Assembly: GCF_012843435.1 (NCBI RefSeq)
Contig: NZ_JABAFC010000036.1
Coordinates: forward strand, 1 to 38,812
Direction of reading: 5' to 3'
DNA from: Psychrobacillus sp. BL-248-WT-3
GTDB lineage: Bacteria; Bacillota; Bacilli; Bacillales_A; Planococcaceae
DNA length: 38,812 nucleotides
Numbering within the stretch: position 1 is the stretch's first letter; each line of letters starts with the position of its first letter. This document shows positions 1 to 7,784 of this stretch, in pieces. Position numbers and translations under genes: made by a program. The notes beneath the pieces are model-generated. The model was not told the origin of the DNA and did no database searches. It saw only the letters and a program-made list of their open reading frames with translations.

Positions 1-69
1 GACGAGTTAAAAAAATTTTTTTCACTTTAAAATACGTAATGAAACCATTGGTACGACTACATTTTAAGA

Positions 70-150
70 GGGAGTCGTCGCCTCCTCTCCAACCAATAAG
101 AATGGGGAGGGGAGATGTCTTACTAGAAAAAATGGAATTTTAAAATAGAG
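70..150. repeat. Dispersed Bacillaceae repeat, partial copy 1
   Basis: The stretch carries GGAGTCGTCGCCTCCTCTCC, then an AATGGGGAGGGGAGATGTCTT segment shortened here to AATGGGGAGG, then a TACTAGA..TTTTAAAAT tail. The same word order (GGAGTCGCCGCCTCCTCTCC, AATGGAGAGATCTCTTAC, TTTAAAAAG) occurs at 18779-18850, and in inverted orientation at 35375-35440. It is an AT-flanked, G/C-skewed, non-coding repeat. Nothing else is recognisable in positions 1-237. Confidence 0.6.
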
Positions 151-237
151 ACTATGCTAGAAAATTTAATCTACGCTACGAGGTGACCTTCCGAGAGCAC
201 GTTATGTGACAATTCCACTGATTTAAGTGTAATTGAG

Positions 238-414
238 TTATTCAACATTTGAATATCTATTATCTCCCATCGTATGATTAGAGCTTTCCCCTGGTTTTGC
301 ATTTGGATTTATTGGATTCTGGTTATTGTTATTAATTTTCTTATTTCTCCTTTCAACTAGGAGAGCAAAAGCGATAATAATAAAAAGAATAAGAAGAACT
401 ATTAGCCAAATCAT
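238..414 (-). CDS. 58-residue single-pass membrane protein, unknown
   Basis: A short reading frame running from ATG (412-414) to TAA (238-240). An AGAGGGG ribosome binding site lies five bases before the start, which is good evidence that it is translated. The protein has a strongly hydrophobic N-terminal helix (residues 2-20, MIWLIVLLILFIIIAFALL), then a basic ERRNKK stop-transfer stretch, then a polar tail rich in Asn and Pro ending in NVE. This predicts an N-out membrane anchor with a short disordered cytoplasmic tail. It matches no family I can name. It is transcribed away from the truncated dnaN gene and has no visible partner. Confidence 0.6.
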   Translation of the reverse strand: MIWLIVLLILFIIIAFALLVERRNKKINNNNQNPINPNAKPGESSNHTMGDNRYSNVE

Positions 415-616
415 ATTTACCCCTCTTTTGTTTAAAAAAAATAATTTTATCCACTAACTGTGACATTAGTTTTAGTGTAACATTTCATCAACAATACTAC
501 CTTATGTATAACACAAAGACATTTATTAATAAAAGGATAGAAAAGTTTGAGGTAGGGATTGGGAAGGAGTTTGTCGAATTAGGAATACTTATAATTAAAA
601 CGAGGTGGACCTTTTG

Positions 617-1552
617 ATGGAATTTATAATTGATAATGATTTTTTTAGTAAAGCAATTTCAGATGTTAATAGAGCAGTGACTTCCAAAACGCCTTTTCCT
701 ATTCTTACAGGTATTAAGATTACTGCTGATGAAAGTGGCTTAACGCTAGTGGGCAGTAATTCTGATATTGTTATTGAGACAATTATCCCTTTGATGAATG
801 ATGGAGTAAAAGTGCTGGAAGTGTGTATACCAGGGAGTGTTGTAGTTTCAGCAAAATACTTAAGTGAAATTGTTAAGAAGCTACCTGGAAAAATACATAT
901 AAAAGTAGATGAGAAACAAGTAGTAACCATTCAATCCGATGACATTGTAACTAAATTATACGGGTTTCATGCAGACGATTACCCTATCCTCCCTAAAATC
1001 GATGAGGATAAATATATTAAAATTCCAAGTGTTGAATTACTGGAAATTATTAAACAAACTGTGTTTGCAGTTTCAAAGAGTGAGTCTAGGCCTGTCTTAA
1101 CCGGAGTGAATATGTCGTTTAAAGCTCAGCGATTAAAGTGTGTAGCAACCAATTCCCAACGTTTGGCTTTAAGAGATGTTGAAATAAAATCAAATATAGA
1201 GGGGTCTTTCAACGTACCAGGAACAAGTTTGAATGAACTAGCCAAAATAATAAGTAATGAAGATAGTGTAATACATATTTTTATATCAGAACGGTATATG
1301 ACATTTAAAACAAATACAATTTCTCTATTTTCTAGATTGATCGATGGCAATTATCCTAACGTCGACGGATTATTTCCAAGTAATTCGAACACGATAATTA
1401 CTCTTAATACCAAACAGTTATTACAGGGGATAGATAGAGCTTGCCTTTTTGCAAGTGAATGGAAGAATAACAATGTTCATCTTGAAATAATGAATGGTTC
1501 AAAAATAAAAATTAATGGACAATCTGACCAAAACAACAGGTTCATTAAATGA
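617..1552 (+). pseudogene. dnaN: Truncated second DNA polymerase III beta clamp (dnaN paralog)
   Basis: The protein starts MEFIIDNDFFSKAISDVNRA and follows the sliding clamp through domain I, domain II (ESRPVLTGVNMSF, ATNSQRLALRD) and the start of domain III (SRLIDGNYPNVDGLFPSN, the usual LIDGxYPxxxxLIP motif). Normal clamps are about 378 residues; this one is 311, and the last dozen come from foreign sequence. Clamp homology ends near residue 300, so the C-terminal part of domain III, which forms the partner-binding cleft and ring interface, is gone. The ATG at 617 is chosen because GAGGTGG lies 8 bases upstream; the GTG at 605 overlaps that site. The main dnaN should lie near oriC, so this is an extra copy. 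It probably cannot form a ring, though a dominant or regulatory fragment cannot be excluded. Confidence 0.82.
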
Positions 1553-3056
1553 TGTGACTATCAATGAATATGATACTAACAAAAACCTAACGAAAACAAT
1601 TTTACCTAGAGGAAACGCTATTTCGTGGACTTATGACGGTGTAAATAGAGTTAAAAGTATTTTCTATAATAATGAAGAGTATTTTAACTTTAAGTATGAT
1701 TTAAATGGAAATGAAGAGTCCGTTATGTATGTAAAGGAAGCAAGGCAGAAATCTAGAGCATTTGATTCCTCTAACCGAGTCAAAGACTTGAAGGATCGGG
1801 AAGGGCACCAGCAGTGGAACTATCTAGCCAAAACCGATAAGTTAGATAGTTTCATCTTTTCACATGGAGCCTTTACGCAAACAAATAAATACGAATATAA
1901 CCAGTTGGATCAAAATACACTTGTTACCACGGGAGATGGCACTTACCATTTTGGCTATAATGAGAAAGGAAATGTTCAAACATTCACATCAGCTAACGGG
2001 GCAGGGTCAACTTTTAACTTCGATGATCGGGGACTAGTAAGCAACCTTACCATTGGAACAGCAGACGGAAAAAAAATTTTAATGGAAGACTACTCTTATG
2101 ACTCGAATGGAAACCGTACAAAAATAGACTATCTTGATGATTCATTTATATCATATGATTACGATGACCAAGAACAATTGATAAAAGAATCTTTAAGAAA
2201 TGGACAGGTCAATGAATACGCCTATGATGGCTTTGGAAACAGAAAGAAAATAACCATTACAAATAATGGACAAACTACAAATAAAATTGCAATATATAAT
2301 ATAGCCAACCAATTAACGCAATTTGATGATGAGACCATTACTTATGATACCAACGGCAACCGAGTAATAGATGGACAGTATATCTATGAATGGAACAATG
2401 CAGATGAGCTTATTTCTGTTACAAATATAGGAGAATCTACTCCGTTTGTCACATATCAGTACGATGAGAGTGGAAGACGAATTCAGAAAAATGCTAATGA
2501 AGTTGTTACCAACTACCATTATAATGGGGACAGTATCAACGTTCTTTATGAAACAGATGAGAAAAACAATGTCATACGTTCTTACACGTATTCAGAAAAT
2601 GGTCAGTTGCTTTCGATGAAGAAGGGAGTGCAAACTTTCTTCTATCATTATAATGCCCACGGAGATGTTATAGCTTTAACTAATCGGAATAGTGAAATAG
2701 TGGCTACCTATAAATACGATGCATGGGGGAATGTATTAGAATTTGATGAAACAGACCAAGTGAAGGACAATCCTTATCGTTATGCTGGCTACCTGTATGA
2801 CAAAGAAACAGGATTATATTACTTGATAGCTAGATACTATCAGCCAGAATCTGGCGTATTTTTATCACAAGATCCTGATCCCGGGGATAGTGATGATATA
2901 CTTACACAAAATGGGTACACATACGTCTCTAACAATCCTATTAAGTATACAGATCCAGATGGCATGAAACAATTGCATCAAGGAGGAGTTGGTGGAGGTG
3001 GAGGGATACCTTGGAGTATATCTAAAAAATATATTGGTCCTGTTAAGGTTAATTAA
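1515..3056 (+). pseudogene. RHS/YD-repeat polymorphic toxin, C-terminal core fragment
   Basis: 513 residues of YD repeats (YDLNGNEESVMY, YSYDSNGNRTKIDY, YAYDGFGNRKKITI, YDTNGNRVIDG and others) end in the RHS-associated core (YRYAGYLYDKETGLYYL, SQDPDPGD, YVSNNPIKYTDPDG). That core marks where an RHS shell is cleaved to release its toxic tip. Full RHS proteins of Gram-positives usually exceed 1000 residues and carry export domains, both missing here. The ATG at 1515 has no ribosome binding site, and the frame is closed just upstream (TAA at 1506), so this is a fragment joined to dnaN. A Gly-rich linker (GGVGGGGG) follows the core and the frame ends at TAA 3054-3056, inside a 10-bp duplication. 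The tip continues in another frame. Confidence 0.85.
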
Positions 3057-3062
3057 GGTTAA
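3043..3062 (+). repeat. Perfect 10-bp tandem duplication causing a frameshift
   Basis: TTAAGGTTAA occurs twice back to back (3043-3052 and 3053-3062). The second copy supplies the TAA that ends the RHS frame. Removing one copy restores a single frame reading P-V-K-V-K-G-T-A-N-V-R into the toxin tip. This is directly visible. Whether it is fixed damage or a reversible slippage switch is not known. Confidence 0.9.
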
Positions 3063-3378
3063 GGGTACAGCTAATGTTAGAATAATCTCATCTATAAAAA
3101 AAGACTCTAGGTTAGTAAAAGCTGCTGAGGAAATGGGTAAAGATACACTTATTCAAAAAGAAGCTAATAATTTAGTAGCTAAATTACAGCAAGGGAACTC
3201 TAACCCAGGAATAGGAAATAATTCTCTCGGATTTGGAGGAATACATGAGCTAAGAAGTAAGAATGGAGCTAGAGTTTATTTTAGAAATATAAATGGTGGC
3301 GTTGAAATACTCGCCAAGTCTAACAAAAAAAATCAAGGTACGGTAATAAAAGTATTAAAACAACTATACGGAAAATAA
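3061..3378 (+). pseudogene. Toxin tip displaced from the RHS frame, possibly RelE/ParE-like
   Basis: About 105 residues following the 10-bp duplication, in the frame the RHS core would use without it. The C-terminal half has the pattern ELRSKNGARVYFR, NINGGVEILAKSNKKNQ, VIKVLKQLYGK. The strand with GxRVYFR and the KSxKK-before-helix pattern resembles RelE/ParE/HigB-fold toxins, which is an inference from pattern and not a confirmed family match. It has no start codon or ribosome binding site of its own in a sensible place (an in-frame ATG at 2989 lies inside the RHS core and would give a nonsense leader). It is immediately followed by a small acidic gene, the expected toxin-immunity order. 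It is probably silent unless the frame is restored. Confidence 0.6.
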
Positions 3379-3400
3379 CCTTAGAAAGGAGAGAATAATA

Positions 3401-3772
3401 TTGAAGATTAGAGATATAGAGTTTCCAGCTTATTTTGATACAATAGATAAAAATAACGATAACATTGATGTGTTTGTAACGATGGAAGATGGAATGACTT
3501 ATACCATGGTAGTCACTACACCAAGCAATTACTATTGGTACATGGATAAAGAAGGTTTAGATTATATACCAGCAAGTCCACCTGATGTCATTGTGAGAAC
3601 ACTGACCAAAGAGAACATTTGGAAAGCAATTGAAACATTTACTGAGGATAATGCCTATTGGTTAAAATTGTTTTTTTTATCAGGAGATAAAGATGGGGTT
3701 TTTGACCAAAACATAATGGATGAGATGATAAAACAAATTAAAAAAGTTAATGATGAAATTGAGAATATGTAA
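3401..3772 (+). CDS. Putative immunity protein for the first RHS tip
   Basis: 123 residues, TTG start at 3401 with GAAAGGAGAG seven bases upstream, 22 bases after the toxin tip. It is acidic and soluble, with no signal peptide or membrane segment: beta-rich first half (DVFVTMEDGMTYTMVV), middle Trp/Tyr-rich stretch (NYYWYMDKEGLDYIPASPPDV), C-terminal helices. I do not recognise the family. The immunity role is inferred from position after an RHS toxin tip, size and acidity. An intact gene with a good ribosome binding site beside a broken toxin fits retention of immunity against sibling strains. A strong terminator follows. Confidence 0.6.
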   Translation: MKIRDIEFPAYFDTIDKNNDNIDVFVTMEDGMTYTMVVTTPSNYYWYMDKEGLDYIPASPPDVIVRTLTKENIWKAIETFTEDNAYWLKLFFLSGDKDGVFDQNIMDEMIKQIKKVNDEIENM

Positions 3773-3837
3773 ACTATTTAGTAGTTTTATATTAACTATT
3801 TTATACTCAAGACAGCTTTTGATATAATCAACCTTTA

Positions 3838-3882
3838 AAACCTTGATTGGCAGAATTTATGCCTTTCAAGGTTTCTTTTTTG
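3838..3882 (+). terminator. Intrinsic terminator of the first toxin-immunity unit
   Basis: Perfect 9-bp stem AAACCTTGA (3838-3846) with TCAAGGTTT (3866-3874), an inner GGCA/TGCC stem in the loop, then CTTTTTTG. Confidence 0.85.
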
Positions 3883-3963
3883 TGTGTCTATCCAGTGCCG
3901 ATTGAACCGTTTTTTATCTAGAGAATAAAGGTAATCTTTGTAATCCCTACATGATGTTTTACA

Positions 3964-4686
3964 GAAGTGGATGGGAAAACTGCTTTAGCCTATTGGGAAA
4001 GCTATCCTTCTCCATTTCATTTGGAGGGGGAAACAGTAGAGCGATTGAGAGCATTTCTATTAGAAGCGAGTAGTAACGCTTGTTCCACTAGGAAAGCAGA
4101 ACAGATACTATCTCTTGTTCAAGCAGACGGTGAGATAAAACGAGAATTTCAGACAACAAGAGACTTTATCATTCAAAGCATAGTGCGAGATATCCGTTTT
4201 AAAAAGCAGGAAATCAAGAAGGTGGATAAAGAGTTAAAGGTGACCATTCAGACATTAGGTATTCAGCTTGATACCATGCCAGGGATTGATACGGTTACTT
4301 CATCAGCTTTGATTGCAGAAATCAGTGACATTCATCTGTTCGCTAACCCTGACAAACTAGCAAGGTATGCAGGAATAGCCCCTATTAAAATGGGTTCGGG
4401 CGGTAAGGAAACGAAAAGATAAAGAAAAGAAAACAAAGCAAGGCAATCGAAAGCTATACGATCCTTTTACAACTTAGCTGTCCAACAAGAACAAGTATGT
4501 AAAGGCAGTAAAATTCCTTGTAATCCTGTCTTTTACGCTTACTACAATCAGAAACTAAAAGAGGGAAAATCAAAGTCACAAGCCTTACTTTGCATTATGA
4601 GAAGATTAGTCAGAATAATCTATGGTATGATGAAAAATAAAACGGCTTATATCATGCCAGATCAACCTAAAACAATGGCTATTTAA
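3964..4686 (+). pseudogene. Broken IS110-family transposase
   Basis: From GTG 3967 to TAA 4420-4422 the product is the second half of an IS110-type transposase, including the TransposaseIS116/IS110/IS902 region (IQTLGIQLDTMPGIDTVTSS, EISDIHLFANPDKLARYAGI, GSGGK). The same frame then resumes after the stop (FYNLAVQQEQVCKG, KLKEGKSKSQALLCIMRRL) to TAA 4684-4686. Between them the family's QGNRKLYD segment is in another frame (about 4436-4462), so at least two small indels and a stop have accumulated. The N-terminal DEDD RuvC-like catalytic domain is absent, so it cannot transpose. It sits exactly between two toxin-immunity units, consistent with insertion into an RHS locus and later decay. Confidence 0.85.
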
Positions 4687-4727
4687 CCAATATGGTTGGC
4701 GGTTAAAAAAACTGCCACCTTTCATAA

Positions 4728-5060
4728 AATACATTTTTAGATATTCCTAAGGGTAAAGGTAATACTAGTTATCCTAAGAGTAAATACCTTTCTACAACTA
4801 CAAAAAATAAACTACCAGGTAAAGGACAAAAATCAAATTCATCGATGGATAGGGATGATGAGAAGGGTAATTTAATTCAACGTAAATATTATGATAAGAA
4901 TGGGAATGTTAAAAAAGATATAGACTTTACGGACCATGGAAATCCTGAAGAACATCCTAAGGTACCCTATGAACATGATTGGGATTGGAGTAAGATAAAC
5001 ACCAAGAGGACCTTGGAAATAGAGAGTGGGAGGTTAATTTATTATGAATTATACGTATAA
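4728..5060 (+). pseudogene. Second orphan polymorphic-toxin tip (type 24-like)
   Basis: The frame is open from 4728, directly after the IS110 remnant, with no shell. It begins DIPKGKGNTSYPKSKYLST and continues KGNLIQRKYYDKNGNVKKDI, DFTDHGNPEEHPKVPYEHDW. The QRKYYDKNG..KDIDF.DHG..H..PHDW layout is like the tips annotated as 'polymorphic toxin type 24', a family I recall from RHS and LXG proteins; I cannot confirm it by search. An internal ATG at 4845 would leave only 71 residues and has no clear ribosome binding site. It overlaps the next gene by 17 bases. It is read best as a displaced tip kept by recombination, not a free-standing toxin. Confidence 0.55.
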
Positions 5061-5286
5061 AGATTTAGTGGATGACTTGTCTTTAGGGCACGAAGTGGAA
5101 TTTTCATATAGAGGTGAAAAGTATTCTATTAGTAGAAATGAAAATGGGTGGTTTTTGACTAAATATAATGATATAGATACAGTTCAAAAATATAATGATA
5201 GTGAAGAAGTATTAGAAAAGGGTATACTGGACTCCAAAAATATTCGATTAATATGGAGTGAAGTAACAGAGATATCAGTGCTTTAA
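5044..5286 (+). CDS. Putative immunity protein for the second tip
   Basis: 80 residues, ATG start with GGGAGG ten bases upstream, overlapping the end of the toxin tip by 17 bases. The sequence (MNYTYKDLVDDLSLGHEVEF, YRGEKYSISRNENGWFLTKY) is acidic and soluble. It has the layout of small proteins commonly found after RHS/LXG tips: a short helix, a beta hairpin with SYxGxKYSI, then SEEVLEKGILDSKNIRLIW. The function is inferred from family resemblance and position. A near-perfect terminator follows at once, so tip and immunity gene form a complete mobile tip cassette. Confidence 0.65.
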   Translation: MNYTYKDLVDDLSLGHEVEFSYRGEKYSISRNENGWFLTKYNDIDTVQKYNDSEEVLEKGILDSKNIRLIWSEVTEISVL

Positions 5287-5292
5287 CTCATT

Positions 5293-5332
5293 AATCCCTG
5301 AGAAAGAAAATTCTTTCTCAGGGATTTTTTCT
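5293..5332 (+). terminator. Strong intrinsic terminator after the second immunity gene
   Basis: A perfect 15-bp stem (AATCCCTGAGAAAGA 5293-5307 with TCTTTCTCAGGGATT 5312-5326), a 4-base loop, then six T. Confidence 0.93.
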
Positions 5333-5661
5333 AGGCTAGGTGCCGAATAAGCCGCGCTTTTGACATAGTGCTCATAAGCCTTATATTATGTTTTTACAAA
5401 TTATTTAGTACGTACAATACCAATATTTTGTTGAGCGAATCACCATAATTTAGTAGGTTAGAAACAGCGATATTTCCTGTTAAAATTAGTAATAAACGAA
5501 TTGGAGTAAATTGGATTTAAAAAATGGAGGAGAATTTCTATCGGTACGGATTAGAAGTAGTAAATAAATTATTGAAAAACATAGGATAAAACTATAAAGA
5601 ATACAAGAGCAGCACAATGGTCGAATTACAAGGAGACTAACCTGAAATATTAAGACATATA

Positions 5662-5714
5662 AAACACCTACGAATCTATACATTAATTAAAAGTGTAGAA
5701 TAGAAGGTGTTTTT
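5662..5714 (+). terminator. Terminator-like hairpin in the decayed region
   Basis: AAACACCT (5662-5669) pairs with AGGTGTTT (5705-5712), with an inner ATCTATAC/GTGTAGAA stem and a T run. Upstream, 5524-5640 reads as short, stop-broken pieces (MEENFYRYGLEVVNKLLKNI, then NYKEYKSS), so it may end a dead gene. Confidence 0.55.
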
Positions 5715-5775
5715 ATATGTGAAAAATTATCTATGAAATTTTGGATGGATTAAATTTCTCTACCAGTAACCGTGT

Positions 5776-5997
5776 TTAGTTGCTGCTTTTAATAGGTATA
5801 CATCTCATATTATTTTTCTTTGCGTGAAAAACAGTCATATGAGATGAAATTGTATCTTCTTCAATTATTTCTGTTAATATACTCGTTATTGCCATTGCCG
5901 CAAACTTGTTAACGATAAGTCGTTGAGGTTCGCTAGCGGTGATGAATAACAAAGGTCTTTGGACTATTAGTATATATAACTTTTTTGGGCTATCCGA
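5776..5997 (-). pseudogene. C-terminal fragment of an unrecognised gene
   Basis: A 73-residue open stretch ending at TAA 5776-5778. It reads KKLYILIVQRPLLF, then ITASEPQRLIVNKFAAMAIT, then SILTEIIEEDTISSHMTVFH, and ends PIKSSN. The amphipathic, protein-like composition over 55 residues suggests a former coding region. There is no ribosome binding site or usable start; the frame is closed by TAG just upstream (5998-6000). I do not recognise the family. Confidence 0.4.
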
Positions 5998-6016
5998 CTA
6001 ATTTTCCAAAAGAAAA

Positions 6017-6364
6017 GGGCTTATGAAATTGCTTTTCCTGATTGTCAAGAAGCAGGTCGTTTAGGAAAAGTGAATGGGTATGAAGAATATGAAAAGGTAT
6101 TAAGGGGAAGGGTTCTTCTGACTTGGAAGTGGAAAACGATTGTGTGTTCCCAACTTTGACAAAATTAATAGCGGGTTGAATATGACTATTCTATTTTCGT
6201 CATATCAAGAAATTTTTGTGGCACGTTATATCACAGAGGTTTATGCTAACTATCCTAGTCTAGAAGCAAATCGTTCATTAAAAAAGTCTTTTACAGAATC
6301 TATTCTTGAAATAGAGGGAAGAGAACGTACCATTGGGGTTCACAAGCATGAGAAAGTACTTTAA
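6017..6364 (+). pseudogene. Frameshifted remnant, unrecognised family
   Basis: Two protein-like pieces in different frames. The first (from about 6020) reads KRAYEIAFPDCQEAGRLGKV, NGYEEYEKVL. The second (TTG 6140 to TAA 6364) reads NMTILFSSYQEIFVARYITE, VYANYPSLEANRSLKKSFTE, GRERTIGVHKHEKVL. They abut near 6110-6180, where a shifted reading (SSDLEVENDCVFPTLTKLIAG) bridges them, so one gene has acquired at least one indel and a stop. No ribosome binding site is seen. The product is not recognised. Confidence 0.4.
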
Positions 6365-6740
6365 TGAAATTTGTTAGTATGAATAAGGTTCTTGAAGTAA
6401 TGAAATACATTATTCAGTCAAAGAGATTGAATAACAAAGACCCGAATTCCGTAGAAGGGTGAAGAAATAATTAATAATCTTTGTTCATAGTCCTTGGCTC
6501 CTAATTATTTTAGATAATTCTATTCTTAGATTAGAATACTTAAATGAGAAAATGCCTTGAGTTAGGCACTTTTAGTTATACAATCATGATTAGACGTCAA
6601 CTTTAAAAAAGAAAATTGTACTGGAGGCTCCTAATTTCACTTACACATTCCTGTACTTACGCCGCCATATATTTTTTAGCCCCAAACTAGCCCCAATTAC
6701 TTTCTTTTATATGCTTTATCTTGCATTATAGAGAAAAAGA

Positions 6741-6784
6741 AAAAAGCCCTGAAACCCTTTGTTATAAAGGTTTCTAAGGCTTTT
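6741..6784 (-). terminator. rpsD terminator
   Basis: Read on the minus strand: AAAAGCC / GGCTTTT outer stem with an inner GGTTTC / GAAACC stem, followed by a T-rich run (complement of the A tract at 6732-6745). It lies 28 bases after the rpsD stop. Confidence 0.8.
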
Positions 6785-6811
6785 AATATTACTCTTTGCA
6801 GAGCAATTAGA

Positions 6812-7414
6812 TTAACGAGAGTAGAACTCAACGATTAGAGATTCGTTGATTTCAGCTGATAATTCGCTACGCTCTGGAAGGCGAACGAAAGTACCAACTT
6901 TGTTGTCTGCGTCAAATGTAAGGTATTCTGGTACGAAGTTATTAACTTCCATAGATTCGTTTACAACATCTAGGTTTTGAGATTTTTCACGAAGTGAAAT
7001 TTCTTGACCTGGTTTTAAACGGTATGAAGGAATATCAACGCGTTTACCGTCAACCATGATATGACCATGGTTAACTAATTGACGAGCTCCACGACGAGTG
7101 CGAGCAAGACCTAAACGGTATACAATGTTATCAAGGCGAGTTTCAAGAAGGATCATGAAGTTTTCACCATGTTTACCTTGCATTTTACCAGCTTTATCAA
7201 ACAAAGTACGGAATTGACGTTCGTTAACACCATAAGTGTGACGAAGTTTTTGTTTTTCTTGTAATTGAAGACCGTACTCAGTTAATTTTTTACGTTGGTT
7301 AGGACCGTGTTGTCCTGGTGCGTATGGGCGTTTTTCTAATTCTTTACCAGTACCACTTAGTGAGATACCAAGACGACGTGATAATTTCCATGCTGGACCT
7401 GTATAGCGAGCCAT
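6812..7414 (-). CDS. rpsD: 30S ribosomal protein S4
   Basis: 200 residues beginning [16 protein letters not shown], the usual S4 start and length in Bacillus. A primary 16S rRNA-binding protein that nucleates 30S body assembly; in B. subtilis it also represses its own mRNA. The S4 RNA-binding domain lies at about residues 90-155 ([39 protein letters not shown]). The N-terminal Cys zinc ligands of some S4 proteins are absent, i.e. the C-minus form. The start at 7414 is set by AAAGGAGGAGT upstream; an in-frame ATG at 7471 adds a leader that is not protein-like. It is monocistronic, with its own promoter, leader and terminator. Confidence 0.98.
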   Translation of the reverse strand: MARYTGPAWKLSRRLGISLSGTGKELEKRPYAPGQHGPNQRKKLTEYGLQLQEKQKLRHTYGVNERQFRTLFDKAGKMQGKHGENFMILLETRLDNIVYRLGLARTRRGARQLVNHGHIMVDGKRVDIPSYRLKPGQEISLREKSQNLDVVNESMEVNNFVPEYLTFDADNKVGTFVRLPERSELSAEINESLIVEFYSR

Positions 7415-7604
7415 GAATGACTCCTCCTTTGTATTGGTTTTATTTTGTTGTAAAATAAGAACCAGATGCATTCAGACTAGCAGCCATTTCGTTTTCATGT
7501 ATCATCGCCCTAGCAGCCGAGGGTTACGGGATACACCATCTATTTTAAATAGAGGAACAAAATGAACAATCTAATCCATACAACTGCTGCATTTATTTTA
7601 CACA
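7415..7604 (-). promoter_or_regulatory. Candidate S4-binding autoregulatory leader of rpsD
   Basis: About 190 bases separate the predicted transcription start (near 7604) from the rpsD ATG. B. subtilis rpsD is known to be repressed by S4 binding its leader. Within this one the word GGCTGCTAG occurs twice on the minus strand (in CCCTCGGCTGCTAGGGCG at about 7505-7522 and ATGGCTGCTAGTC at about 7476-7488), the first embedded in a CCC..GGG stem. The leader assignment rests on position and length; the fold was not computed. Confidence 0.6.
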
Positions 7605-7610
7605 AAGACT

Positions 7611-7639
7611 ATTGTATCTCGTGCACTGTTGAAAGTCAA
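7611..7639 (-). promoter_or_regulatory. SigA promoter of rpsD
   Basis: On the minus strand TTGACT (7639-7634), a 17-base spacer, TACAAT (7616-7611). Both boxes are five of six to consensus and the spacing is ideal. Confidence 0.85.
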
Positions 7640-7690
7640 TCATATACATTAGTTAATTAATATTATAGCTATTTTGGGAAATTGAATATA

Positions 7691-7719
7691 TTGACAAAAC
7701 GGAAATTTTATAGTCAAAT
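7691..7719 (+). promoter_or_regulatory. Possible SigA promoter of dgcP
   Basis: A perfect TTGACA at 7691-7696. The hexamer 17 bases on (TCAAAT, 7714-7719) is a weak -10, so start-site placement is uncertain. Confidence 0.4.
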
Positions 7720-7784
7720 TGAATTATAAGGGTATTGGGATAAAAGTATCATAATTTCTCTCCGAAAGCTAAGAGGTGTAATAG

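Noticed and set aside
595-930. 111-codon minus-strand frame opposite the dnaN copy
   Set aside because: Shadow of a clear clamp coding region; no ribosome binding site.
5486-5683. 65-codon open frame on the minus strand
   Set aside because: No ribosome binding site, Leu/Ile/Tyr-rich translation of AT-rich debris, and it overlaps plus-strand protein-like scraps.
6676-6702. TAGCCCCAA repeated twice, resembling the end of an integrase gene or an attachment core
   Set aside because: Only about 20 bases support it; no integrase body is next to it and no matching second copy was found in the window.
7415-7604. tRNA-binding T-box leader before rpsD
   Set aside because: No T-box TGGNACCGCG sequence is present; position and gene fit an S4 leader instead.
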